Positions 25,202 to 32,274 of a stretch of DNA of 32,274 bases are shown piece after piece; position 1 is the first letter of the stretch, and every line of letters begins with the position of its first letter. The DNA comes from Spirochaetia bacterium (GTDB lineage Bacteria; Spirochaetota; Spirochaetia; CAKZLE01), in assembly GCA_021736385.1 (NCBI GenBank), contig JAIPFY010000037.1, positions 1 through 32,274 of the forward strand, written 5' to 3'. The notes under the pieces were generated by a model. The model was not told where the DNA came from and ran no database searches. It saw only the letters and a list, made by a program, of their open reading frames with translations. The translations under genes and the position numbers were made by a program.

Positions 25202-28200
25202 GTGCATCCTCCTTATGGGCTGATCTCAGGGGTTTGCCGTAATCACATCGCAGGCATCGCTGGGCCTGTATGATGGCCTCCGACTCGCACCAGGGACGCT
25301 CTACCTCTTCGAAGTTCAGTCGTCTGCGTGCAGCAGGGATCTGCGTGATCTCTGCTCTCGGTGAGGTGACGGGATCTGCCTCGGGATCGAAGGAGGTCTT
25401 CACCTCCTGATCATTCCTCCAGAAGGCATGCTCCTCACCGGTAAGCAGCAGATCGATACCGACAGCAGCTCTCTCACCCGATGCGATCGCTTCCACCACC
25501 GAGGAGGGACCGTCACAGCAGTCGCCTCCGGCGAATACCTTCTGTGCTGAGATCGCCGTGGTGACCGGGTCACTGCTGATGAAATGTCTGGCATCCAGAT
25601 CGATCTCCATCGCTCCGAAGAGGCCTGTGCAATCGAGTCTCTGACCGATCGCCATGATGACCTGATCTGCCGGGATGATGAGCGAGGCTTCATCGCTGGC
25701 TGCGGGTCTTCTTCTACCGGAGGCATCGAATCCCTCCAGTCTCATCTGCAGGCATGCTACAGCTTTGACCTGTCCGCCTTGATCGGTGAGTATCTCGATC
25801 GGCTGGGTCAGGCACGAGAGGGTGATGCCCTCCTGCACAGCCTGTGCCACCTCTTCAGCATAGGCAGGCATCTCCTCCTGACTCCTGCGATAGATGATCT
25901 GGACACTCTGTGCGCCGAGTCGCAGGGCTGTGCGTGCTGCATCGATGGCAGCATTGCCACCTCCGATGACCAGGACGTGCTTCCCGACCTCTGCGGATCC
26001 TCGAATGTTGTATCGCTGCAGGAAGGGGACCGCCTGGATCACCCCGTGGGCTTCCTCGCCCGGAAGGCCCATGGACAGTGAATCAGGTGCTCCGATTGCG
26101 ATGAACACAGCATCTGCGCCATCATCGATCAGACTTCTGAGGGTGAAGTCTCTTCCCATCCTGTGTTCGGTGATGATATCGACACCCATGCGTTCGATCA
26201 TGCGTATCTCCTGTGCGATGGTCTCCCGGGGCAGTCGATAGGCGGGGATCGTCTGGACGAGCATTCCTCCCGGGCGTGAAGCTGCTTCCAGGACGGTGGG
26301 ACGGTACCCCATCCGTGCCAGGAAGTAGGCACAGGTGAGGCCGGCAGGGCCTGCTCCGACGATGACGATCTTCCTGGCTGCGTTCTGTTCATCGGCACGG
26401 ATCTCCGGCAGCTGATAGGTGACCTCCTGATCCGCCATGAATCGTTTGATACTCCTGATGGCTACCGCCTCATCGATGCCCGATCTGCGGCATTTGTCCT
26501 CACAGGTATGAAAACAGACCCGTGCACAGATCGATGCAAAGGGATTTCGCTCCCTGTGGAGCTTGAGTGCTTCTGCATACCGTGCTTCTGCTACCAGTGC
26601 GACGAATCCCGGGACATCCACATGTGCCGGGCAGGCACTCTGACAGGGGGCTCTCACCAGCCCTGCACAGACCCCTGCTTCACAGTGCTTATCTCTGATA
26701 TGGGCGACGTACTCATCTCTGAAGTGTCTGATGGTCGAAAGCACAGGGTTGGGAGCTGTCTGACCGAGTCCGCACAGGGCTGTCTGCCTGATCTGTGTCC
26801 CGAGTTCTACCAGCTTCTCGATATCGCCCTCGACTCCTGTACCGTCGCAGATACGGGTGAGGATCTCCAGCATCCGTTTGGTCCCGACCCGGCAGGGGAC
26901 ACACTTGCCGCAGGATTCCTCCTGGATGAACTCAAGGAAGTATCGTGCCACGTCGACCATGCAGGAGGTGTCATCAAGGACGATCATCCCCCCAGATCCC
27001 ATGATGGCTCCCAGCTCCTTGAGACTCTCGTAATCAAGGGGTACCGACAGATGTGCTTTCGGGATGCAGCCGCCGGAGGGTCCGCCGATCTGTGCAGCCT
27101 TGAAGGGTCTGCCATGGATGATCCCTCCTCCGATGTCGAAGATCAGATCGCCCAACGGAGTTCCGATCGGTACTTCAGCGAGTCCGGTGGTCCTGACGGC
27201 TCCTGCGAGTGCGAAGACCTTGGTCCCGCTGCTCTGCGCTGTCCCGAAGCTGCTGTACCAGGCGGCGCCTCGGTCCATGATGGCAGTGACTGCTGCATAG
27301 GTCTCGACATTGTTGAGCAGCGTCGGGCATTCCCATAGGCCCTTCTGGGCTGGAAACGGCGGACGAGGTCGGGGTTCTCCTCGTTTTCCCTCGATCGAGT
27401 GGATCAATGCGGTCTCTTCACCGCAGACGAACGCGCCTGAACCCATACGGATGGAGAGGTCGAAACTGCGTGAGGTTCCCATGATATGATCACCGAGGAG
27501 ACCACACGCACGAGCAGCCTCGATGGCCTTCTGCAGTCGTGAGACCGCCAGAGGGTATTCGGCACGTACATAGACATAACCCTGTGATGCACCGATGGTG
27601 CAGGCTGCGATCGTCATCCCCTCTATGATGGTATGCGGATCACCTTCGAGTACACTCCTGTCCATGAAAGCTCCCGGGTCACCTTCATCTGCGTTGCACA
27701 GGACGTACTTTTGATCACCGGCAGCTGCCTGTGCAGCTTCCCACTTGCGCCAGGTGGGGAACCCGGCGCCCCCGCGTCCTTTGAGCCCTGATGCACGGAT
27801 CTCAGCGAGGACCGCCTCCGGGTCGTCGGATGAGAGGACTCCCATCAGAGCACGATACCCCCCGCGTGCTATGTAGTGGTCGATGTCCAACGGGTCGATC
27901 ATGCCGCAGTTCCTCAGGACGATCTTCTGCTGCGGGGCGAGGAATGCAGATTCGTTTTCCTGATGCACGGTCTTGATCGGGTGATCATCGGTGAGGAGGT
28001 AGTCCTCGACACAGACTCCCCCGATGAGGTGTTCGGTGATGATGCGAGGTACCATCTCGAGAGTGACATGTTCATAGATGATCCCTTCGGGGAGTATCTT
28101 CACCACCGGACCCTTGGAGCAGGGACCCATACAGCCGGTACCTATGATCGGTGTGCTAAGGCTGTGTTCTCTGATCTGGGCGATGAACGCCTCTTTGAGC

Positions 28201-28325
28201 TCAAGGGACCCGGAGGCGATGCAGCCGCCGCCGGTACAGACACATACCCTCTGCTCCTGATCCGCTTCCTTCATGAGTTCCTCGGCTGCTGTGGTGAATC
28301 CATGTATGCTCTCATGCCTTCTCAT
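25194..28325 (-). CDS. hydB: HydB/NuoF-like flavoprotein fused to GltD/NfnB-like NADPH oxidoreductase
   Basis: A 1043-residue fusion. Part 1 is a HydB/NuoF subunit: thioredoxin-like [2Fe-2S] (C30, C35, C65, C69), the NADH/FMN motifs GLKGRGGAGFPT (180-191) and NADEGDPGAFMDR (211-223), an SLBB region, and the [4Fe-4S] motif ESCGKCVPCR (C472, C475, C478, plus C518). Part 2, from about 548, is a GltD/NfnB module: N-terminal Fe-S cysteines (C561, C565, C600, C604, C608, C612), FAD motif GAGPAG (657-662), NADPH motif GGGNAA (788-793) with YRR (812-814), and the terminal GERAA/QRCLRC. It stands where HydB normally has a ferredoxin tail. Start at 28325 has GGGGAGG 5 bases upstream. It overlaps both hydC and hydA. 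Inferred role: linking NAD(H), NADP(H), ferredoxin and H2. Confidence 0.93.
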   Translation of the reverse strand: MRRHESIHGFTTAAEELMKEADQEQRVCVCTGGGCIASGSLELKEAFIAQIREHSLSTPIIGTGCMGPCSKGPVVKILPEGIIYEHVTLEMVPRIITEHLIGGVCVEDYLLTDDHPIKTVHQENESAFLAPQQKIVLRNCGMIDPLDIDHYIARGGYRALMGVLSSDDPEAVLAEIRASGLKGRGGAGFPTWRKWEAAQAAAGDQKYVLCNADEGDPGAFMDRSVLEGDPHTIIEGMTIAACTIGASQGYVYVRAEYPLAVSRLQKAIEAARACGLLGDHIMGTSRSFDLSIRMGSGAFVCGEETALIHSIEGKRGEPRPRPPFPAQKGLWECPTLLNNVETYAAVTAIMDRGAAWYSSFGTAQSSGTKVFALAGAVRTTGLAEVPIGTPLGDLIFDIGGGIIHGRPFKAAQIGGPSGGCIPKAHLSVPLDYESLKELGAIMGSGGMIVLDDTSCMVDVARYFLEFIQEESCGKCVPCRVGTKRMLEILTRICDGTGVEGDIEKLVELGTQIRQTALCGLGQTAPNPVLSTIRHFRDEYVAHIRDKHCEAGVCAGLVRAPCQSACPAHVDVPGFVALVAEARYAEALKLHRERNPFASICARVCFHTCEDKCRRSGIDEAVAIRSIKRFMADQEVTYQLPEIRADEQNAARKIVIVGAGPAGLTCAYFLARMGYRPTVLEAASRPGGMLVQTIPAYRLPRETIAQEIRMIERMGVDIITEHRMGRDFTLRSLIDDGADAVFIAIGAPDSLSMGLPGEEAHGVIQAVPFLQRYNIRGSAEVGKHVLVIGGGNAAIDAARTALRLGAQSVQIIYRRSQEEMPAYAEEVAQAVQEGITLSCLTQPIEILTDQGGQVKAVACLQMRLEGFDASGRRRPAASDEASLIIPADQVIMAIGQRLDCTGLFGAMEIDLDARHFISSDPVTTAISAQKVFAGGDCCDGPSSVVEAIASGERAAVGIDLLLTGEEHAFWRNDQEVKTSFDPEADPVTSPRAEITQIPAARRRLNFEEVERPWCESEAIIQAQRCLRCDYGKPLRSAHKEDAHA

Positions 28326-28875
28326 CACTGCCTCCCCGGTCCTGGTCATCATCGTCTCTATATGCTGCAAGCAGCAATCCTATCGCATTGGGTTTCACTC
28401 TCTGATGAACATCTTCATCGATCATTACCACCGGAGCCAGACCGCAGGCACCGAAACATCTGCCGATCTCAAGAGAGAACTGGTGATCGTCGGTCGTCTG
28501 ACCGACCTTGATCTTCAGTTCCCGGGTGAGGGCCTGCAGGACCTCCTTTCCCCCTCTGACATAGCAGGCGGTACCGAGACAGACACGGATGATGTGCTTA
28601 CCGCGCGGGGTGGTGGAGAAGAACGAGTAGAAGGTCACGACGCCCGCAACCTCACTGTAGGGAATAGACAGTTCCCGGCTGATATGTGTTAAGATCTCCT
28701 TTGGAAGATATCCCAGGAGGTTCTGCACAGACTGCAGTACCGGTATGAGTGCCCCCCGAGTCGAACGGTACTGTGTGATGATCTCATCGACCACCGGGAT
28801 CACTGATCCCGGGTCGATCTCCCGGCATGGTTCAGCATGTGTGCTGGTTCTACAGTCTGTTTGGATCTCTGCCAT
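28312..28875 (-). CDS. hydC: Hydrogenase small [2Fe-2S] subunit (HydC/NuoE type)
   Basis: A 187-residue thioredoxin-fold subunit. The [2Fe-2S] ligands are C99 and C104 in CLGTACYVRG and C140 and C144 in CFGACGLAP, the NuoE pattern. The N-terminal helical part includes ALIPVLQSVQNLLGYLP and VAGVVTFYSFF. In HydABC complexes this subunit docks on HydB. It is the first gene of hydC-hydB-hydA and overlaps hydB by 14 bases, so all three subunits are translated together. AAGGAAGG stands about 6 bases before the ATG. The C-terminal 15 residues are very acidic. Confidence 0.95.
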   Translation of the reverse strand: MAEIQTDCRTSTHAEPCREIDPGSVIPVVDEIITQYRSTRGALIPVLQSVQNLLGYLPKEILTHISRELSIPYSEVAGVVTFYSFFSTTPRGKHIIRVCLGTACYVRGGKEVLQALTRELKIKVGQTTDDHQFSLEIGRCFGACGLAPVVMIDEDVHQRVKPNAIGLLLAAYRDDDDQDRGGSDEKA

Positions 28876-29024
28876 ATATACCCTTCCTTGGATCGAAGTA
28901 TCGAGACCTGAGGTGAGTCAGTGAAGGAGTAGGGCCGGTTGGTAGAACTATATCGTGACTGCCTATGCAGGTGTCGTACCGTACTATACCGAAGACGGGG
29001 AGGCCCTCACAGCATACAGGCGAT

Positions 29025-29044
29025 GACGACCTGTCCAGGTTGTC
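29025..29044. promoter_or_regulatory. 20-bp imperfect palindrome upstream of hydC
   Basis: GAC-g-ACCTG-TC-CAGGT-t-GTC: 8 of 9 arm pairs match. It is about 150 bases before the hydC start and upstream of its candidate promoters, as expected for an activator or repressor site. Confidence 0.35.
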
Positions 29045-29133
29045 ACTTGAAGGGCTTATGTCATAATAGCACGATATTGTTCATATTGACACAAATAATG
29101 TGAACGAAAAATACAATAACATACCATAAGAAT

Positions 29134-29159
29134 ATATTATTTGCATATGCCAATAATAT
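29134..29159. repeat. 26-bp near-perfect AT-rich palindrome (candidate operator)
   Basis: ATATTATT (29134-29141) and AATAATAT (29152-29159) flank TGCATATGCC. 12 of 13 base pairs match (only the T29142/C29151 pair fails), and the outer T29133/A29160 pair also matches. The centre GCATATGC is itself perfect. Looks like a dimeric regulator site or a DNA-bending element. Confidence 0.6.
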
Positions 29160-29180
29160 AACGTGAAATATAGTTCTCAT

Positions 29181-29480
29181 TATGGTGATACCAGGATGAG
29201 TATCGTGAGTGTTCGCGCAGGCTGTGATCCGTACGATCGTCCTGGAGGTACCGGTCCTCTGGTCTGAAGGCGGAGCCTGCAGAGAGTCCGCCGGCCTGGG
29301 ATGCACCGGCTCAAGATGTTGCACAGTCCCTCCTGCCGCCGGGCTGCCTGCGGCAGAAGATACACTATATGAGCGAGTGTCGGGATAAGCCCCCGTCAGA
29401 TGGGTGTGCGCTTCTATACCTGTTGGCGGGAAGGTCCTGCAGCATGCCTCATCCATTCCCATTCTGCGGTACAGATAGGG
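29181..29480. ncRNA. Candidate structured RNA, family unknown, strand unknown
   Basis: A GC-rich block between two AT-rich flanks. Hairpins seen on the plus strand include GATAC/GTATC at its start, GGCGGA-N12-TCCGCC, CTGCCGC-N10-GCGGCAG and GAGCG/CGCTT. A 7-base match, GGATGAG near the start with CTCATCC near the end, could close the whole structure. I compared by eye with 6S, SRP, tmRNA, RNase P and common riboswitch cores and found no match. No convincing protein on either strand. Inference only. Confidence 0.3.
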
Positions 29481-29518
29481 CTGTATCGATAACTCTTTAA
29501 TAAGTAAAAAAATATTTA

Positions 29519-29547
29519 TATACATATGCCAGTATGTCAGATATAAT
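29519..29547 (+). promoter_or_regulatory. Promoter of the zinc-ribbon gene with operator-like palindrome
   Basis: TATACA (29519-29524), 17-base spacer, perfect TATAAT (29542-29547). The spacer is mostly filled by ACATA-TGCCAG-TATGT (29522-29537). It shares CATATGCCA with the larger palindrome at 29134. Confidence 0.45.
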
Positions 29548-29639
29548 GAAAGTTGACTTGTGTAGTCATAAAACTGTCTCATGTACAGTTCTGTAACTGG
29601 TATCAGACAGAAGAAGCTCACGTGACGAAGGAGGATCAT

Positions 29640-29786
29640 ATGTATCATACAGGAGAGAAACCTGGAGCAGGGACCTATTATTGTGATGAATGCTACCATG
29701 AGATCACGATAGCAGGTGACCAGGATGTCTTGCCGGTCTGTCCGATCTGTTCTGCCACAACGTTCTATAAAGCATCCGAACACTAG
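29640..29786 (+). CDS. Small zinc-ribbon protein
   Basis: A 48-residue protein with two CxxC knuckles, CDEC and CPIC (about residues 15-18 and 34-37), and the framing YHTGEKPGAGTYYC and ATTFYKA. This pattern is familiar from small zinc-ribbon or rubredoxin-like proteins with unknown role; the residues between knuckles (ITIAGDQDVLPVC) fit a metal-binding ribbon. AAGGAGG lies 5-6 bases before ATG 29640; the frame is open further upstream to 29553, but that part is leader. It stands downstream of the hydrogenase control region in the opposite direction, so it may be coregulated with hydCBA. Confidence 0.8.
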   Translation: MYHTGEKPGAGTYYCDECYHEITIAGDQDVLPVCPICSATTFYKASEH

Positions 29787-29807
29787 CAGTGATCAGTATG
29801 GACTGCT
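29785..29807 (+). terminator. Weak hairpin after the zinc-ribbon gene
   Basis: AGCAGT (29785-29790) and ACTGCT (29802-29807) with an 11-base loop, directly at the stop codon. No T-run. A perfect 14-bp palindrome, ACGGCAGCTGCCGT (29836-29849), follows at the end of the convergent gene. Confidence 0.3.
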
Positions 29808-29848
29808 GTACTCAGAGGGTCGGAGCTCTGGGGTTACGGCAGCTGCCG

Positions 29849-30676
29849 TCAGGATGTGCTGCAACTGTGGATCAGTGCACCGATCCCGAAGATTCCCAGC
29901 ATCAGGGCATCGATCATCTCTGCTGACCCGGTGAGTATCGTCAGTTCCCCGGTAAGATTCACTGCATAGTGGAACAGGATCACCGCAAGGATAGACGATG
30001 AACTGGTGATATAGATCCAGCCGTAGATCCACGAAGTGGTGATGAGGTTGAGGAAGAAGAACCAGAACGAGGGTGTCCCGATCCCCAGCTCCCACTGATA
30101 GCTGCCCTCCAGAAAGAAGAGCGGGATATGCCATGCCGCCCACAGGATCGATACAAGCAGTTGTGCTGTGAGGACCGAGCGTTTGGACAGGTCATCAAAG
30201 GCGATACCTCTCCATGCCATCTCCTCAGGAAGCGGACCGAAGACAAAGAGAAAGAGCAGGTAGGGAACACCCTTCTCAAGGGTCTGACTGTCCAGGGCCA
30301 ACAGCGGAATGGACCTGTCTATGAGGCCGGCGATGAGGTTGGAGGCTGTGATGCTCATCAATGGCAGAAGTACGATGATGCACAGCACCGGGAGGGTGAT
30401 AGTCCGCCAGCGACCGAGCCGGTGCAGGAACTCCCTGCGTTCAGCCGGTGTGTACCAGAAGACCAGCATGCCTGCGAGGGCGAGGACCGGTCCGAGACCT
30501 CCCAGACTCACCAGCAGATTCACCGGTACCTCCATGACTCCCTTGAGCAGCATCGAGCCGAACCAGATACTCCAGGAATAGAGAAAGGCTATGACATAGA
30601 ATCCCAGGATCCGCATCGAACGGGTCTCTTCTCGGGCAGATCGTTCTGAGTCTGTGTCGCAGTTGAATCCGGTCAC
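29849..30676 (-). CDS. CPBP-family intramembrane metalloprotease-like protein
   Basis: A 275-residue membrane protein with about eight hydrophobic spans. The conserved active-site motif EEMAWRG (EExxxRG) and the later AWHIPLFF carry the Glu/His residues of the CAAX protease/bacteriocin-processing (CPBP, Abi) family. A further FHYAVNLTGEL supplies the last conserved His. Bacterial members process or protect against peptides, or have unknown roles. GTG 30676 is chosen as start because AAGGAGG lies 6 bases upstream; the N-terminal 20 residues are polar, and a Met at residue 21 (MRILGFYVIAF) is an alternative. It diverges from the MFS gene. Confidence 0.88.
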   Translation of the reverse strand: MTGFNCDTDSERSAREETRSMRILGFYVIAFLYSWSIWFGSMLLKGVMEVPVNLLVSLGGLGPVLALAGMLVFWYTPAERREFLHRLGRWRTITLPVLCIIVLLPLMSITASNLIAGLIDRSIPLLALDSQTLEKGVPYLLFLFVFGPLPEEMAWRGIAFDDLSKRSVLTAQLLVSILWAAWHIPLFFLEGSYQWELGIGTPSFWFFFLNLITTSWIYGWIYITSSSSILAVILFHYAVNLTGELTILTGSAEMIDALMLGIFGIGALIHSCSTS

Positions 30677-30716
30677 GACGTTCCTCCTTGAAACCAGTAG
30701 CTTCCCACCACTGTGC

Positions 30717-30746
30717 AGTGTATCAGAGGTTCCGGGGAAAGCTCAA
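30717..30746 (-). promoter_or_regulatory. Promoter of the CPBP gene
   Basis: Minus-strand TTGAGC (30741-30746), 18-base spacer, TACACT (30717-30722). A 12-bp palindrome CACTG-TG-CAGTG (30709-30720) overlaps the -10 and start site. Confidence 0.4.
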
Positions 30747-30847
30747 GAGTCTACTTGCAGGACCCTGTGACAGCATTTTTGATAATTCTGATACAGATGG
30801 GTGAATACTATTCTCTCAGGGCCTGTTTTATGAGTATAGTATACACT

Positions 30848-32089
30848 ATGATCGAAAAAACAGATTCACAGCACAATGTCCGTGCCTTTCTCTGGCATGC
30901 GGTATTCCTCTCCCTTGCGGTCACCTTCACCGAGGTGAACACCGTGATCCCTGCCCTGATCCTGCAGATCGGGGGGAACTCCTTCCATGTCGGGATCGTC
31001 TCGGTGATCATGATCGGTATTCCGCTGATCAGCAAGATGCTCTTTACCAGTTTCCTCTCGGGAAAACAGGTCAAGCGACCCTATATGCTCATCGGTATCA
31101 ACGCACGTATCCTGGCACTGCTGCTCATCGCAGTCACGCTCTATCATTACAGGTCGTTCTCCTTCGGGGCACTGCTGGTGATGATCTATCTGGAGCTGCT
31201 GCTCTTTACCCTCAGCGGCGCGTTCGCAGGCCTTCCCTATATCCATATAGCCGGCTCATCGATCGATCTTCCGATGAGGCGGACCTTCTTCACCACCAAA
31301 GGGCTCATAGCGAGTATCGGCATGTTCGTATCCCTGATCATCGCTCAGGGTATCCTCAGAGTCACTGAATATCCTGTCTCCTATGTACTGCTCTTTGCCC
31401 TTGCCGCCGGCTGTCTGCTCATAGCCTCTCTGGGGTTCTGGGCGATCAGAGAGGTCCCTGTCGCACAGCCAGTCTCCTTCGGGTATATCGAGTCGCTGCG
31501 TATGATCCCATCGATCCTGAGGGAGAACCGCACCCTGAGAAACTACATCTGGTATTCGAACATCATGAGCCTGGGTATGGCGCTCATCCCCTTCTTCATC
31601 GCATATGCACAGGATCGCTTCTATCTGGATGCCGCGGTCCTGAGCAACATCCTGCTGATCCAGATCGCGGGTATGATCAGCGCCAGTTTCTTCTGGCCGA
31701 AGATCGTAGCTGCAGGCGGATTCAAACGGATCCTGCACATACGAACGATCCTGTCAGCCCTGCTGCCGGTCATCGCTGTGGTGATCGGGCTCACCGGATC
31801 GCTCTACGTATATCTGCCGGTCTTCTTTCTCATCGGCTGGTCTGTCAGTGCAAGGACGGTCAGTGAGGATGCTGTACTCGTCGAACTCTCAGATGACACC
31901 ACTCGTGTACTCTATTCGGGGATCGTCGGTACGTTGAATATCAGCATCATCATCTTCCCCCTGATCATCGGTACGCTCATCGAACTGATCGGGTTCATCC
32001 CTGTCTTTGCGACAGTGAGCGGCATATCGATCATTGCCTTCCCCCTGGTTCATCGCATGATCTGTCCGGTTGATACGAGAGTGTCCTGA
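30848..32089 (+). CDS. MFS-type transporter
   Basis: A 413-residue inner-membrane protein with about 12 hydrophobic spans, typical of the major facilitator superfamily in length and layout. The N-terminal half has SGKQVKRPYMLIGINARIL in the place of the loop 2-3 motif; the second half repeats the pattern after about residue 210. Substrate unknown. I place the start at ATG 30848 (MIEKTDSQHN); Met at 30830 is possible. No ribosome site precedes either. TATAGT (30835-30840) ends 7 bases before ATG 30848, hinting at a leaderless mRNA and favouring the later start. Confidence 0.85.
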   Translation: MIEKTDSQHNVRAFLWHAVFLSLAVTFTEVNTVIPALILQIGGNSFHVGIVSVIMIGIPLISKMLFTSFLSGKQVKRPYMLIGINARILALLLIAVTLYHYRSFSFGALLVMIYLELLLFTLSGAFAGLPYIHIAGSSIDLPMRRTFFTTKGLIASIGMFVSLIIAQGILRVTEYPVSYVLLFALAAGCLLIASLGFWAIREVPVAQPVSFGYIESLRMIPSILRENRTLRNYIWYSNIMSLGMALIPFFIAYAQDRFYLDAAVLSNILLIQIAGMISASFFWPKIVAAGGFKRILHIRTILSALLPVIAVVIGLTGSLYVYLPVFFLIGWSVSARTVSEDAVLVELSDDTTRVLYSGIVGTLNISIIIFPLIIGTLIELIGFIPVFATVSGISIIAFPLVHRMICPVDTRVS

Positions 32090-32228
32090 AGTGCTCAGAG
32101 CATCCTGTGTCGGTACGATCCTGTCTCTGATCGTGTACGAGTTACGCACCAAACGGTAAGTATTGAATAATAACTGGTTGTATAGCAATCATATGTGCAA
32201 GATGAAAAAGTTGTAAAAACCCGCAAAA

Positions 32229-32274
32229 ATGGCGTGGTGGGGACTTTTTCTCTTGCGTTTCTTTTGCTGGTGTA
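32229..32274 (+). CDS. Aromatic-rich short reading frame, cut by window end (possible leader peptide)
   Basis: ATG 32229 opens a frame reading MAWWGLFLLRFFCWC up to the window edge: 6 of 15 residues are Trp or Phe, including WW and FF pairs. This resembles leader peptides that sense aromatic aminoacyl-tRNA supply before trp, phe or aro operons. There is no clear ribosome site, and the downstream attenuator and structural genes lie outside the window, so this is tentative. Confidence 0.35.
   Translation, partial: MAWWGLFLLRFFCWC

Larger units (their letters stand above)
28876..29639. other. Long gene-free region upstream of hydCBA
   Basis: 764 bases without a believable protein gene. 28876-29044 is the leader of hydC, with two minus-strand TATAGT boxes (28947-28952 and near 28983) and a 20-bp imperfect palindrome (29025-29044). 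29045-29180 is strikingly AT-rich and holds a 26-bp palindrome. 29181-29480 is GC-rich with several hairpins and may encode a structured RNA. 29481-29639 is AT-rich again and carries the promoter and leader of the zinc-ribbon gene. Confidence 0.7.

Noticed and set aside
26508..27338. 276-codon plus-strand frame inside hydB
   Set aside because: Antisense shadow; hydB has clear motifs across the whole stretch.
29086..29117. Rex- or CRP-like site near GTTCA-N17-TGAAC
   Set aside because: Spacing and half-sites do not fit known Rex, CRP or FNR consensus; arms are only 5 bp.
29181..29480. Possible 6S, SRP, tmRNA, RNase P or cobalamin/SAM riboswitch
   Set aside because: Fragments such as GGGGGCTTAT or GGAGGGACTG recall parts of RNase P or SAM elements on the minus strand, but the required conserved cores are absent.
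29061..29783. 240-codon open frame on the minus strand across the gene-free region
   Set aside because: No ribosome site, crosses two AT-rich control regions, the block's hairpins and the antisense of the zinc-ribbon gene; composition is not protein-like.
1..32274. tRNA, rRNA, CRISPR arrays, transposases, phage genes, restriction systems
   Set aside because: Looked for and not seen on either strand.

Overview
The window looks like chromosomal housekeeping DNA from an anaerobic, fermentative, diderm bacterium of moderate-to-high GC content. My best guess is a spirochaete (Sphaerochaeta/Treponema-like). The clues are a long-form PPi-dependent phosphofructokinase, acetate kinase, a trimeric [FeFe]-hydrogenase, an ArsC-like protein without its cysteine, a COG0731 radical SAM protein and a class I DAHP synthase. 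The taxonomy is inference. I see no phage, insertion sequence, CRISPR array, tRNA or rRNA. Gene density is high, most genes have a clear AAGGAGG-type ribosome binding site, and neighbours often overlap by a few bases.

Layout. 1-3237: tail of an iron-type alcohol dehydrogenase, a convergent PlsC-like acyltransferase, a tocopherol-cyclase-family protein and a COG0731 radical SAM protein. 3404-8509: PPi-phosphofructokinase (minus) diverging from mannose-6-phosphate isomerase, which overlaps a UPF0178 protein, then a YitT membrane protein and a LuxR-type regulator with a degenerate receiver. 8516-14281: asparaginyl-tRNA synthetase diverging from a Cys-less ArsC-like gene and a YycJ/WalJ-like hydrolase, then DAHP synthase, a DJ-1 protein and convergent acetate kinase. 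14420-17042: an unrecognised secreted protein and convergent MgtE. 17083-20765: murB and cysS fire from overlapping divergent promoters, followed by an ECF sigma/anti-sigma pair. 20952-23342: an APC transporter and an extended SDR protein.

23426-28875 is the most interesting block: hydC-hydB-hydA, three overlapping genes on the minus strand for an electron-bifurcating-type [FeFe]-hydrogenase. The flavin subunit is one 1043-residue protein joining a full HydB/NuoF module to a full GltD/NfnB-type NADPH:FAD module. This suggests a complex joining H2, ferredoxin, NAD(H) and NADP(H). Upstream lies the largest gene-free stretch (28876-29639), with an AT-rich segment carrying a 26-bp near-perfect palindrome, then about 300 GC-rich bases with several hairpins that match no RNA family I could recognise.

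29640-32274: a 48-residue zinc-ribbon protein, a CPBP-family membrane protease-like protein, a divergent MFS transporter and, cut by the window end, a short aromatic-rich reading frame resembling an attenuation leader peptide. The acetate kinase, PPi-PFK and hydrogenase together fit sugar fermentation to acetate with H2 as electron sink or source.
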